A DNA stretch of 64,000 nt from Aestuariirhabdus sp049985285 (lineage in GTDB: Bacteria; Pseudomonadota; Gammaproteobacteria; Pseudomonadales; Aestuariirhabdaceae): assembly GCF_049985285.1 (NCBI RefSeq), contig NZ_JBNIEU010000001.1:1116001-1180000 (forward strand). The letters run 5' to 3'. Of the stretch, positions 8,995 to 16,416 are shown one piece after another (within the stretch, counting starts at the first letter, position 1; every line of letters begins with the position of its first letter). Under the pieces are notes generated by a model. It was not told the origin of the DNA, searched no databases, and saw only the letters and a program-made list of their open reading frames with translations. Made by a program: the position numbers and the translations under genes.

Positions 8995-9152
8995 CGCCAG
9001 CGTTCTCAAAGGTTCTAGGGGGGATAAGGAAGCGCTCCTGCCTTACCCGATTGACGCGACCGGTAATGCTGCCATGTCGAGCATCACGGATATGGCTGCG
9101 CATTATACGATCTGGGGGCTCAATATCCAGTCAGGCGGGGAGCTACAAAACC

Positions 9153-9851
9153 CTAGCCCGCTTGTTGCCGGGCTTGCTCCAGTTGCTCTACCCAATCGAT
9201 GAGCGGCTGCCACTCCTGTCGGTCGCGTTGGGTTCTGCGACCGCGCAGTTCATGTACACCCAGACCCAGCTCCGAGGCGGCCACATAGTTTTGGGTGTCG
9301 CGCAGTGTCGTGAGGTAGGGAATCGACAGGCAATTGAGAAAGGCCTTAAGCTTCTCCTGGCTGAGGGTGTTGCGCCGCACCCGGTTGGCTACGACGCAGA
9401 TTCGCCCGGGGCGTTGCAGGTGCTCCGGGGTCAACATCAGGGTTTTGATAAAATCGGCGGCGGCGCGAATGTCGATCGATGACGGCAGTACGGGCACCAG
9501 AATAACGTCGGCCTGGCGTATCAAGGGGCGAAGGTCGGCGTCCTTGATCGCCGCAGGGGAGTCGATGATCACCTTGCGGCAATCGTCCGGCACCCGCAGT
9601 TGCCAGCTGCGGGTTTGGGAAACGCTGTGGGGACGGCAGGCATCGATACCACGAATCGCAGGTGAGTCGTCGGGGCGCTGTTTGAGCCATAACTGGCTGG
9701 ACCCTTGGGGATCGTGATCGTAGAGAACGATCGAATCACCCTGCTGGGCAAAATAGGCCGCCAGATTGGTTGCGATTGTCGTTTTTCCACTACCGCCCTT
9801 GGCATTGGCGATTAACAAGCGCAAAGGCGGTTGATGCTTGTAGATAACCAT
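9153..9851 (-). CDS. Orphan ParA-family ATPase
   Basis: The 232-aa P-loop ATPase has a deviant Walker A motif (NAKGGSGKTT), a Walker A' region YDHDPQGSS and a Walker B-like VIIDSPA. These are hallmarks of ParA/MinD-type partition or positioning ATPases. No parB-like gene or parS-like repeat is nearby, so it is not an evident chromosome or plasmid partition pair. It may position another cargo. I place the start at the ATG at 9851 (MVIYKHQPPLRLLIANAKGG); the longer open frame adds 31 residues without family similarity. Confidence 0.85.
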   Translation of the reverse strand: MVIYKHQPPLRLLIANAKGGSGKTTIATNLAAYFAQQGDSIVLYDHDPQGSSQLWLKQRPDDSPAIRGIDACRPHSVSQTRSWQLRVPDDCRKVIIDSPAAIKDADLRPLIRQADVILVPVLPSSIDIRAAADFIKTLMLTPEHLQRPGRICVVANRVRRNTLSQEKLKAFLNCLSIPYLTTLRDTQNYVAASELGLGVHELRGRRTQRDRQEWQPLIDWVEQLEQARQQAG

Positions 9852-10039
9852 AGTCCGTCCATATCCCCCGGGGGCGCTCTCCTGCACCCTGCCCTTTAGT
9901 ATGGGGTATTCCAGCGCAACAGGGTAGAGGGAGAGCCAGTGCAATTTTCACAGACAAAAATTTGCGTTCACCCTGCATTTGGTCAATTATGCCCCCTTCC
10001 TAGCAGTTTTCTCCCGCATTAACAAACGGATATAAATTA

Positions 10040-10726
10040 ATGAAACTCAGAAGCCTAGTTGCTGCAGTTGCCTTGACCACCGGCTTTTCCGGTGTTGCGA
10101 TGGCCGCTGAACTTACCAGCGATGAACAAAAGCTTAGTTACAGCCTCGGTGCCATCATGGGTGAGCGCCTGAAAGCCGATTTCGAAACTCTGGATGTCAA
10201 AGCACTTGCCCAGGGTATTGAAGACGCCATTGCAGGGGGTGACATGTCACTTACTCGTGAGCAGATGGTGACCGCAATTCAGCAGGCCCAGCAGCAGGCT
10301 CAGGAGCGTGCTATGGAGTTGCAGCAGGATATGGCGCAGAAGAACCTGGAAGCGGGTAGCGACTTTCTCGCCGCCAACGGTGCCAATAAAGACGTTATGA
10401 CCACCGAATCAGGCCTACAGTACAAAGTGCTGACCCCGGCTGACGGCGATAAGCCTGGCGCAGATAGCCGAGTAACGGTGCACTATGAAGGTCGTCTGCT
10501 CGACGGGACGGTTTTTGACAGCTCCTACGAGCGTGGCGAGACGACCCAGTTCGGAGTGACACAGGTGATTCCCGGTTGGACCGAAGCGCTGCAGCTGATG
10601 CCCAAAGGCTCCGTATGGGAGGTGTATATCCCACCCCAGCTCGCCTATGGACCTGGCGGTATTCCTGGCAAGATCGGCCCTAACGAGGTGCTGGTGTTCA
10701 AGGTTGAACTGGTCGATTTCGAGTAA
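10040..10726 (+). CDS. FKBP-type peptidyl-prolyl cis-trans isomerase (FkpA/Mip-like), periplasmic
   Basis: The 228-aa protein has a Sec signal peptide (residues 1–22, cleaved after VAMA) and an N-terminal helical dimerisation region (about 25–110) rich in Gln. The C-terminal FKBP domain follows (about 125–228), with VTVHYEGRLLDGTVFDSS, VIPGWTEAL and PPQLAYGPGG as landmarks. These proteins catalyse proline isomerisation and act as chaperones in the periplasm. It is monocistronic, with a strong intrinsic terminator right after the stop. Confidence 0.92.
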   Translation: MKLRSLVAAVALTTGFSGVAMAAELTSDEQKLSYSLGAIMGERLKADFETLDVKALAQGIEDAIAGGDMSLTREQMVTAIQQAQQQAQERAMELQQDMAQKNLEAGSDFLAANGANKDVMTTESGLQYKVLTPADGDKPGADSRVTVHYEGRLLDGTVFDSSYERGETTQFGVTQVIPGWTEALQLMPKGSVWEVYIPPQLAYGPGGIPGKIGPNEVLVFKVELVDFE

Positions 10727-10740
10727 CCCGACCGGATAAT

Positions 10741-10769
10741 AAAAAAAGAGGCCCCGGGCCTCTTTTTTT
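10741..10769 (+). terminator. Intrinsic terminator of the FKBP gene
   Basis: An 8-bp stem AGAGGCCC/GGGCCTCT (10747–10754 and 10756–10763) is followed by a T-run and preceded by an A-run. It could work in both directions. Confidence 0.9.
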
Positions 10770-10876
10770 ATGTGCAGGCCGATAGTGATCCCCCCTGTGG
10801 GTTGGGGAGGCGGCGATGCAACAGAGTAAGGGGCGGAGGCTACTGGTGCTTGGTCACGCCCCTTCGGATTGCGACG

Positions 10877-11884
10877 TTAAAGAGCCAGCTGGTAACTTAG
10901 TCCGTTCGATCCCAGAGCGCGAACTTTGTTTGTGCCGGGGTCCATTGCCAGCGCCATCACCGAAACCCCGGTCGGTTCCCACCAGCCGCGCTTGGAGAGC
11001 TGCCATTTATGACTGATCGTGCCGCTATCGATGTCGAACAGAAACACCTCCCCGCTGGTGGTGCCAAGCAATAGTTGGTTATCGCTCTCGATAAAACGCG
11101 CGGCAGAGTATGTGCTACCCCTCGTCATCAGGTCGTAGTACTTGTTCAGTTCGTGGACCACCTCGCCGCTGGCGCTATCCCAGATCACCGCTCGCCCGCT
11201 TTGAGCGGCCGTCAGCGCGTAGCGCCCGTTGGATGACAGGGCGACGGTGACCAGCTTGTTGCCGAGGTCCCAGTCCTGAAGCAGGCGGCCGCTGTTTGTG
11301 TCCCATAGCTTTGCGTGGTAATCGTCGGAGCCGCTGATCGCGAGGTTGCTATCGGGGGTGATGTCGACGCTATTAACGATATCTTCGTGCAGCAGTGTCG
11401 TTAATACCCCACCTTCGCGGATGTTGAACAGCACTACCCGGTTATCGCTTAATCCAAGCAACGCCAGCCCTCCCCGTTCGGTGAGCGCCAGATCGCGGAT
11501 CTCTCCCGGAGCACTCCAGAAGCCGAGAGACTTTCCCTCGCTGATCGACCACAGCACGATGGTTCTTTGCCCGTCTGCCGTAGCCGCAACTGACCCGTCC
11601 CCGGAGATAGCGCTGGCGACGATCTCACTGGCACCGCCCGCTTTATGGTTCCAGTTAAACAGCCGTTCGCCCTGTGTCAGGTCCCACAGGCTGCCCCCGT
11701 GGACGATGGAGCCGACGACACCCTGCTTACCGTCGGTAGATAGCGCCGCCGTGTAGAAGCCTTGCAACGCCAGTTCGGTATTGCTTTCTTCCGCGCTAAA
11801 GCCGCAGCCGCCGGCTAACAGGAGGGCCGCTACAGCAGCGGTGATGGTCAGGCGCGGGGTATATCTGTTGGGACTGGCAGGCAT
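10877..11884 (-). CDS. WD40-repeat lipoprotein
   Basis: The 335-aa protein has a signal sequence ending in the lipobox LAGGC (LLLAGGCGFS), so it should be lipid-anchored. The rest consists of repeated WD40-type blades: SGDGSVAATADGQRTIVLWS, SPDSNLAISG-type variants ending in AKLWD, and SSNGRYALTAAQSGRAVIWD. Together they predict a beta-propeller of about six or seven blades, probably for protein–protein contacts in the envelope. The function is unknown. It lies between the FKBP gene (convergent) and rsd. The start is ATG 11884; an in-frame TTG lies just upstream. Confidence 0.8.
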   Translation of the reverse strand: MPASPNRYTPRLTITAAVAALLLAGGCGFSAEESNTELALQGFYTAALSTDGKQGVVGSIVHGGSLWDLTQGERLFNWNHKAGGASEIVASAISGDGSVAATADGQRTIVLWSISEGKSLGFWSAPGEIRDLALTERGGLALLGLSDNRVVLFNIREGGVLTTLLHEDIVNSVDITPDSNLAISGSDDYHAKLWDTNSGRLLQDWDLGNKLVTVALSSNGRYALTAAQSGRAVIWDSASGEVVHELNKYYDLMTRGSTYSAARFIESDNQLLLGTTSGEVFLFDIDSGTISHKWQLSKRGWWEPTGVSVMALAMDPGTNKVRALGSNGLSYQLAL

Positions 11885-11950
11885 CAACGATCCCTATGGC
11901 TGATGATGTCGCCCGTGGCAGTACGCAACGGACTCGGTGGCGATTCCTGG

Positions 11951-12436
11951 TTAGGATGCCACCAATTCTCGATGGGCGTCGTGAAGTGTTTCAATTAACT
12001 GATCTTCCAGACTGAAGCGCTCTTCGAGCACCTCTCCGATACGGGATAGTTCGCCAGCAAGGTCTGAGGCTAACTGTTCGCAATGCTCGGCGGTATCGTA
12101 GCGATCATTGAAGGCGACACAGATTGCGGTGATCTGTTCGATCCGTGGGTAGATGCGCTCGAGAAGCTCGATGCCCGCGTCGTCATTAAATTCGCGGGCT
12201 TCCGCTGCAAGCTGCTCGTAGACTTCGAAGTGTCCTGCGGAGGTGTAATCCAGCAGGATCTGGCAGAAGCGTTGAATTCTCACCGGCGTCGGGGTGGACT
12301 CGCTCTCCCGAAAACCGTGAATACCATTAATGTCACAGTAGAGTACGATCAGCTGTTGGCGCTCGTTCAGCCAACGGTCAATGATCTCGGATACTCCACC
12401 CCAGCGCTCCTTGGCCGATTTGCAACGTTCCAGCAT
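11951..12436 (-). CDS. rsd: Rsd/AlgQ-family anti-sigma-70 regulator
   Basis: The 161-aa protein aligns over its length with E. coli Rsd and Pseudomonas AlgQ: an IIDRWLNERQQLIVLY helix near the start, QILLDYTSAGHFEVYEQL in the middle and EVLEERFSLEDQLI near the end. Rsd binds domain 4 of sigma-70 in stationary phase and shifts RNA polymerase to alternative sigma factors. I chose the ATG at 12436, which has AGGGGAAG about 5 nt upstream; the open frame extends 29 codons further without similarity. It is preceded by dsbB on the same strand. Confidence 0.9.
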   Translation of the reverse strand: MLERCKSAKERWGGVSEIIDRWLNERQQLIVLYCDINGIHGFRESESTPTPVRIQRFCQILLDYTSAGHFEVYEQLAAEAREFNDDAGIELLERIYPRIEQITAICVAFNDRYDTAEHCEQLASDLAGELSRIGEVLEERFSLEDQLIETLHDAHRELVAS

Positions 12437-12581
12437 GGTTCTTCCCCTGGATAGTGAGAGATAAAAGTCGCGGGGTTCCAACCCGTGATCTGTTAGGGTA
12501 TGCGAGCCGGGAGAGAGGGGCAAGTGCTAAAAGGTCTAATCGTTTGACGCGGCCGCTTGACTTCACTTATTCCGGCGTCTG

Positions 12582-13094
12582 TCAGGAGAAAAGGCGTTCT
12601 CGGGGTCGGAATCGAAGCAGCTCGTAGAGGGAGAAGATCGCGAAGATGCTGAATGCAACAAGCGTCCAACCGGGGATGCTCAGGCCCAGGAAGACCCACT
12701 GTACCTCGGCGCAGTCGCCAGTACCGCTGAGCATAAACTCCAGTACTTCGATAAGCGGAAAACTTTCAAGCATATAATCAAGGGGGGGCGCGCAGGCAGG
12801 AACCTCTTCTGGAGGCAGGCTCTGTAGCCACAGCTGGCGAATAGCCAGTGCCATGCCACCGATGGAGGTGATCAGGCAAAGGAGGGAGTAGCGTCGGTAT
12901 CCGGTCGCACCCGGGTTATGCAGGGTAGCAAGCAGAAATAGCACACCGAGTCCGATCACCACGATGCGCTGCATGATGCACAGTGGGCAGGGCTCCAGAC
13001 CCATGATATGTTCCATCACCAGAGCTGTTCCGATCAGGCTTGCGCAACCGAGCGTTGCTAGCAAATACAGGATACGAGAACGAGGAAAGCTCAT
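12582..13094 (-). CDS. dsbB: Disulfide bond formation protein B
   Basis: The 170-aa inner-membrane protein has four predicted membrane helices. The first cysteine pair, CPLC (residues 36–39), lies after helix 1, and the second pair is in the large periplasmic loop (PACAP and GDCAE). The Arg after the first pair (MQR) is conserved for quinone interaction. DsbB reoxidises DsbA and passes electrons to quinones. No dsbA is adjacent. Confidence 0.92.
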   Translation of the reverse strand: MSFPRSRILYLLATLGCASLIGTALVMEHIMGLEPCPLCIMQRIVVIGLGVLFLLATLHNPGATGYRRYSLLCLITSIGGMALAIRQLWLQSLPPEEVPACAPPLDYMLESFPLIEVLEFMLSGTGDCAEVQWVFLGLSIPGWTLVAFSIFAIFSLYELLRFRPRERLFS

Positions 13095-13267
13095 ATAAAG
13101 GTAACTCCGGGTTTGGGCCTGCCTTGGCCAATTGAGGTGAGCATATAAGTAGTTAGCGAACCATACTAATAGCTATATATGTATAATTCAAAGGGGCTTA
13201 GTATAGAGAGTGAACGAAAACGGAACTCGTTCGCTAAGTTTTCACTGATTGTTCTACGGAGTTATCG

Positions 13268-13669
13268 ATGCGGTATATATCATCCATTTTACTATTACTG
13301 CTACCGCTGTGGCTGGGAACAACGGTTTGGGCCGCAGAAGAAGAGGTTCAAAAGGAGCCGGCGCAGTACATCACTCTCAAGCCCTCATTTGTTGCGAGTA
13401 TGGGGGCTCGTTCCTATCTGAAGGCGGATATCTCGTTACGCGCCCGCGGAGATGACACCGTCAAACAGATCGACCACCATATGCCGCTGGTGCGTGATGG
13501 GCTGGTGTTGCTATTTAGCGCGCAGACCTTCGCCGATGTTGAGGGAGCCGCCGGCCGTGAGCAGTTGCGCCAGAGTGCGCTGCAGATGTTGCAGCAGCTG
13601 TTGACGCAGGAGACCGGTAAACCACTGGTCGAGGATCTTCTGTTTACCAGCTTCGTGGTGCAGCGCTGA
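13268..13669 (+). CDS. FliL-family periplasmic protein
   Basis: The 133-aa protein has a Sec signal peptide (cleavage near VWAAEE) and a FliL-like domain: YITLKPSFVAS near the start, a YLKADISLRARGDD strand, and a DLLFTSFVVQR ending typical of the family. Canonical FliL is membrane-anchored and supports stator function at the flagellar motor. This copy has a cleavable signal and no flagellar genes around it, so it may be a paralogue with another role. The start ATG at 13268 has CGGAG upstream. It converges on acpH. Confidence 0.8.
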   Translation: MRYISSILLLLLPLWLGTTVWAAEEEVQKEPAQYITLKPSFVASMGARSYLKADISLRARGDDTVKQIDHHMPLVRDGLVLLFSAQTFADVEGAAGREQLRQSALQMLQQLLTQETGKPLVEDLLFTSFVVQR

Positions 13670-13685
13670 TCTGCTGGCAGGTTCC

Positions 13686-14273
13686 TTAGGTCGCAGTGGT
13701 TAACTGCTGTGCCGCGAACCGTTGCAACTTGGGATAGATGCTGACAAAGGCCTCATCCAGTTCATTGTAGCGGGCATCTATTGCGGGCAGCAGCGCCAGC
13801 AGCCGTTTACCCTGCCGCACTCGGGGCGCTGTGCGTTCCAATGCGAGCTGTACGGTTCCCCGATGGTAGTAGCTATGCAAAATTCTATGGGCGCGCATCC
13901 GTGTGACAAAGCGCTGGGCGTTTTCCGGCATGAGGTGCTGATGACTCTGCAGCTCCTCATAACAGCGCTCACAGAACGTCTCAAACGCCTCGTTATAGAG
14001 TCGGTCCCAGTGCCGGGCGAGCAGGTGGTCGAAGAGGATATCGACCGCAATACCGCTGTAGCGGCGGTGCTCCTTCCCCAGCAGTAGCCGGCATTGGGTG
14101 ATCTCGGTATCGCGATCGGTATGGGCATCAATCGCGCGATGCTGGCGAATGCCGGCTTCGATGGCGGGAGCGTATTTGCCGCGTAGGGGGCCCTTCACGA
14201 AGTCCCCCAGGAAGCTGCCAATGCGGTGATCCTCAAGCGCCCCCGCCAGCGCCAGATGCGCCAGGTAGTTCAT
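13686..14273 (-). CDS. acpH: Acyl carrier protein phosphodiesterase
   Basis: The 195-aa protein starts MNYLAHLAL and has IGSFLGDFVKG, HRAIDAHTD and DILFDHLLARHW. These are the conserved His/Asp clusters of the AcpH family, which belongs to the HD-like metal-dependent hydrolases. AcpH removes 4'-phosphopantetheine from holo-ACP. Length matches E. coli AcpH (about 193 aa). It is 12 bp downstream of gshA on the same strand and probably cotranscribed. Confidence 0.92.
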   Translation of the reverse strand: MNYLAHLALAGALEDHRIGSFLGDFVKGPLRGKYAPAIEAGIRQHRAIDAHTDRDTEITQCRLLLGKEHRRYSGIAVDILFDHLLARHWDRLYNEAFETFCERCYEELQSHQHLMPENAQRFVTRMRAHRILHSYYHRGTVQLALERTAPRVRQGKRLLALLPAIDARYNELDEAFVSIYPKLQRFAAQQLTTAT

Positions 14274-14285
14274 GTGGGGGAGGGA

Positions 14286-15866
14286 TCAGTTCTGGGCAAA
14301 GTAGTGCTCGAGATAGGTGTCGAACTCGACGCTGTCCTGCTGCTCTATTTGGAGTTGCTCCTGTAGTGATTGTTGCGCCAGCAGGGCCAGCTCTGCGGTC
14401 TCGTCGTCGCTCAGTTGACACGCGCTAAACGCGGAATGGTGCTTTAGCGCCGACTCGATTCCAAAGTCGATAAAGCTTTGCGAGTTCCCCTTCAACTGCG
14501 CCAGTACCTGTGCCGAGGGTGTCAGGTCAGGGTTGTCGATCTTGGCGTTCTGCGCAATGAGGCTGTTGCTATAACGCTGGGTCTCGTTGGCGCGATCAAG
14601 TAGGGAGGCTGCCCCGGCAACCTGTTCCATGAGCCTGTTGGCCCAGGCTTTGAGCTCGATCGTTTCCCCCTGGCGGATTAGTTCCAGACCGGGTCGGCGG
14701 CCCTCATTGACCACCCGTGTGTAGTTGCGGTCGAGCTCGATACACTCGGCATCTTCGATGACAGGGCTGTCGGCGAGAGCACAAAAAAGCAGAAACGAGT
14801 CGAGGAAGTGACACTGCTCGGCATCGAGCCCCAGGGGTGTAAAGGGGTTGAGGTCGAGGCAGCGAACCTCGATGTACTCGACGCCTCGGGCCGTGAGGGC
14901 GCAGACCGGCTTCTCGCCCGATTTGATCACCCGCTTGGGGCGAATACTGCTGTAGTACTCATTTTCGATCTGCAGTAGATTGGTGTTGAGTTGCAGGTAG
15001 TTTCCCTGCGCATCTTTAAGGCCGATCTTTTGGTAGGGCGCATAGGGGGTGGTGATGGCCTCGCGCAATGTTGCGGTATAGGATTCCAGACCGTTGAAAC
15101 ATACCTTAAGACTCGACTGGGCGTCACTTTGGTAGCCGAGGTCGCTCATGCGCAGTGAGGTGGCCCAGGGCAGGTAGAGCGTGTCTTCGTCAAGGGTTTC
15201 GAGATCGTTGGAATCCCCTTCAAGAAAACTCTTGCTGAACGCCGGCGAGGCACCGAACAGATAAATGAGAAGCCAGCTATAGCGACGAAAATTCCGAATA
15301 AGGCGGAAGTAGCCCCGTGACTGGAACTCCTGTAGCGATCCCGTTTCGCCGTTCTGTTGCTGCAGTAGTTTCCAGAAGCCTGCGGGAAGTGAAAAATTGT
15401 AGTGGATACCGGCAATGGTTTGCATCGCCTTGTTATAACGATTGGCGAGCCCTTCGCGATAGATCGCCTTCATGCGTCCAACATTGGAATCGCCGTAGTA
15501 GGCGATGGGGATATGGGCTTCCCCCTCCAGCACGCAGGGCATGCTATTGACCCACAGCATTTCATCACCCATATGGCGGTAGGTGTAGCAGTGCAGCTGG
15601 CGCAAGTGGCTCAGTGCGTCCTCGGCCTGCTCGTAAACGGGAGTAATGAACTCGAGCAGTGCTTCGGAGTAGTCGGTGGTAATGCTGGGGTGGGTCAGGG
15701 TAGAACCCAGCGCCCGGGGATGAGGGGTCTGCGCCAGCTGTGCCGACGAGGTAGCACGCAGGCTCTCCTTCTCGATCCCGTGAAGAATATGGGTCAATTG
15801 CTCGCGCGCATCCGGCTGGCTGAATAGGTGCAAAATCTGTTGCGATAGCTGGGGCAAGGCGGTCAT
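14286..15866 (-). CDS. gshA: Glutamate–cysteine ligase
   Basis: The 526-aa protein matches class I (proteobacterial) gamma-glutamylcysteine synthetase in length and landmarks: LTHILHGIEKESLR near residue 30, HPSITTDYSEALLEFITP, VNSMPCVL, HYNFSLP and YIEVRCLDLNPF. It catalyses the first, ATP-dependent step of glutathione synthesis in the cytoplasm. No gshB is in the window. The neighbours, a thioesterase and tex, are in the same order as in Pseudomonas. Confidence 0.95.
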   Translation of the reverse strand: MTALPQLSQQILHLFSQPDAREQLTHILHGIEKESLRATSSAQLAQTPHPRALGSTLTHPSITTDYSEALLEFITPVYEQAEDALSHLRQLHCYTYRHMGDEMLWVNSMPCVLEGEAHIPIAYYGDSNVGRMKAIYREGLANRYNKAMQTIAGIHYNFSLPAGFWKLLQQQNGETGSLQEFQSRGYFRLIRNFRRYSWLLIYLFGASPAFSKSFLEGDSNDLETLDEDTLYLPWATSLRMSDLGYQSDAQSSLKVCFNGLESYTATLREAITTPYAPYQKIGLKDAQGNYLQLNTNLLQIENEYYSSIRPKRVIKSGEKPVCALTARGVEYIEVRCLDLNPFTPLGLDAEQCHFLDSFLLFCALADSPVIEDAECIELDRNYTRVVNEGRRPGLELIRQGETIELKAWANRLMEQVAGAASLLDRANETQRYSNSLIAQNAKIDNPDLTPSAQVLAQLKGNSQSFIDFGIESALKHHSAFSACQLSDDETAELALLAQQSLQEQLQIEQQDSVEFDTYLEHYFAQN

Positions 15867-15914
15867 CCTCGTGGAGGTATTTCTGGATAGTATGGGCGAT
15901 TAGTCGAGCGGGAG

Positions 15915-16352
15915 CTAACCCGCGCGGGTACGGTCGAGATCTTGCTGGGTGATCAGGGCGAAGGTGGCGCTGGCCTTGGCGACCAGTTGTCCATCCTGCT
16001 CGATGCGGGCCTCGAGCACGGCGGTACGGGAGCCAAGGTGCAGCACCTCGCTGAAGCAATCAACGGTGCCCTCGTGTACGGGGCGGGTGTAGTTGATCTT
16101 GCTCTCGAGGGTCGCGGTGGAGTACCCATCGGGGGTACGGGAAAACAGTGCGACCCCCATGGCGGCATCTACCAACGAAAACAGCGCGCCACCGTGGGTA
16201 ACGCCGTTAAAGTTGCGGGTAAAAGGCGCTGTACTCAGCTGAAGGTGGGCGGTTCCCTCGCCAACGGTGCAGTAGCGAATACCGAGGTGCTGGCTGTAGG
16301 GACTGCCCTTGATCTCGCCGCTGTCCAGTTGCTGCCGCATTGTTGCGCTCAC
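15915..16352 (-). CDS. PaaI-family hotdog thioesterase
   Basis: The roughly 145-aa single hotdog-fold protein has the motif NGVTHGGALFSLVDAAMGVA, the HGG-containing helix of PaaI/YbgC-like acyl-CoA thioesterases. The substrate is probably an acyl- or aryl-CoA. The open frame begins at a GTG at 16361 that overlaps AGGAG; a GTG at 16352 has better spacing from it, so I use that. It sits between gshA and tex on the same strand. Confidence 0.85.
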   Translation of the reverse strand: MSATMRQQLDSGEIKGSPYSQHLGIRYCTVGEGTAHLQLSTAPFTRNFNGVTHGGALFSLVDAAMGVALFSRTPDGYSTATLESKINYTRPVHEGTVDCFSEVLHLGSRTAVLEARIEQDGQLVAKASATFALITQQDLDRTRAG

Positions 16353-16416
16353 GGGAACCACTCCTGTTGGTTGATGCGCCCATCATACGACCCGGGCGCT
16401 TAGGTGCACAGCCCCT

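Noticed and set aside
9153..9944. Chromosome partition locus or plasmid integration at the ParA-type gene.
   Set aside because: No ParB, parS-like repeats, replication gene or integrase is seen nearby.
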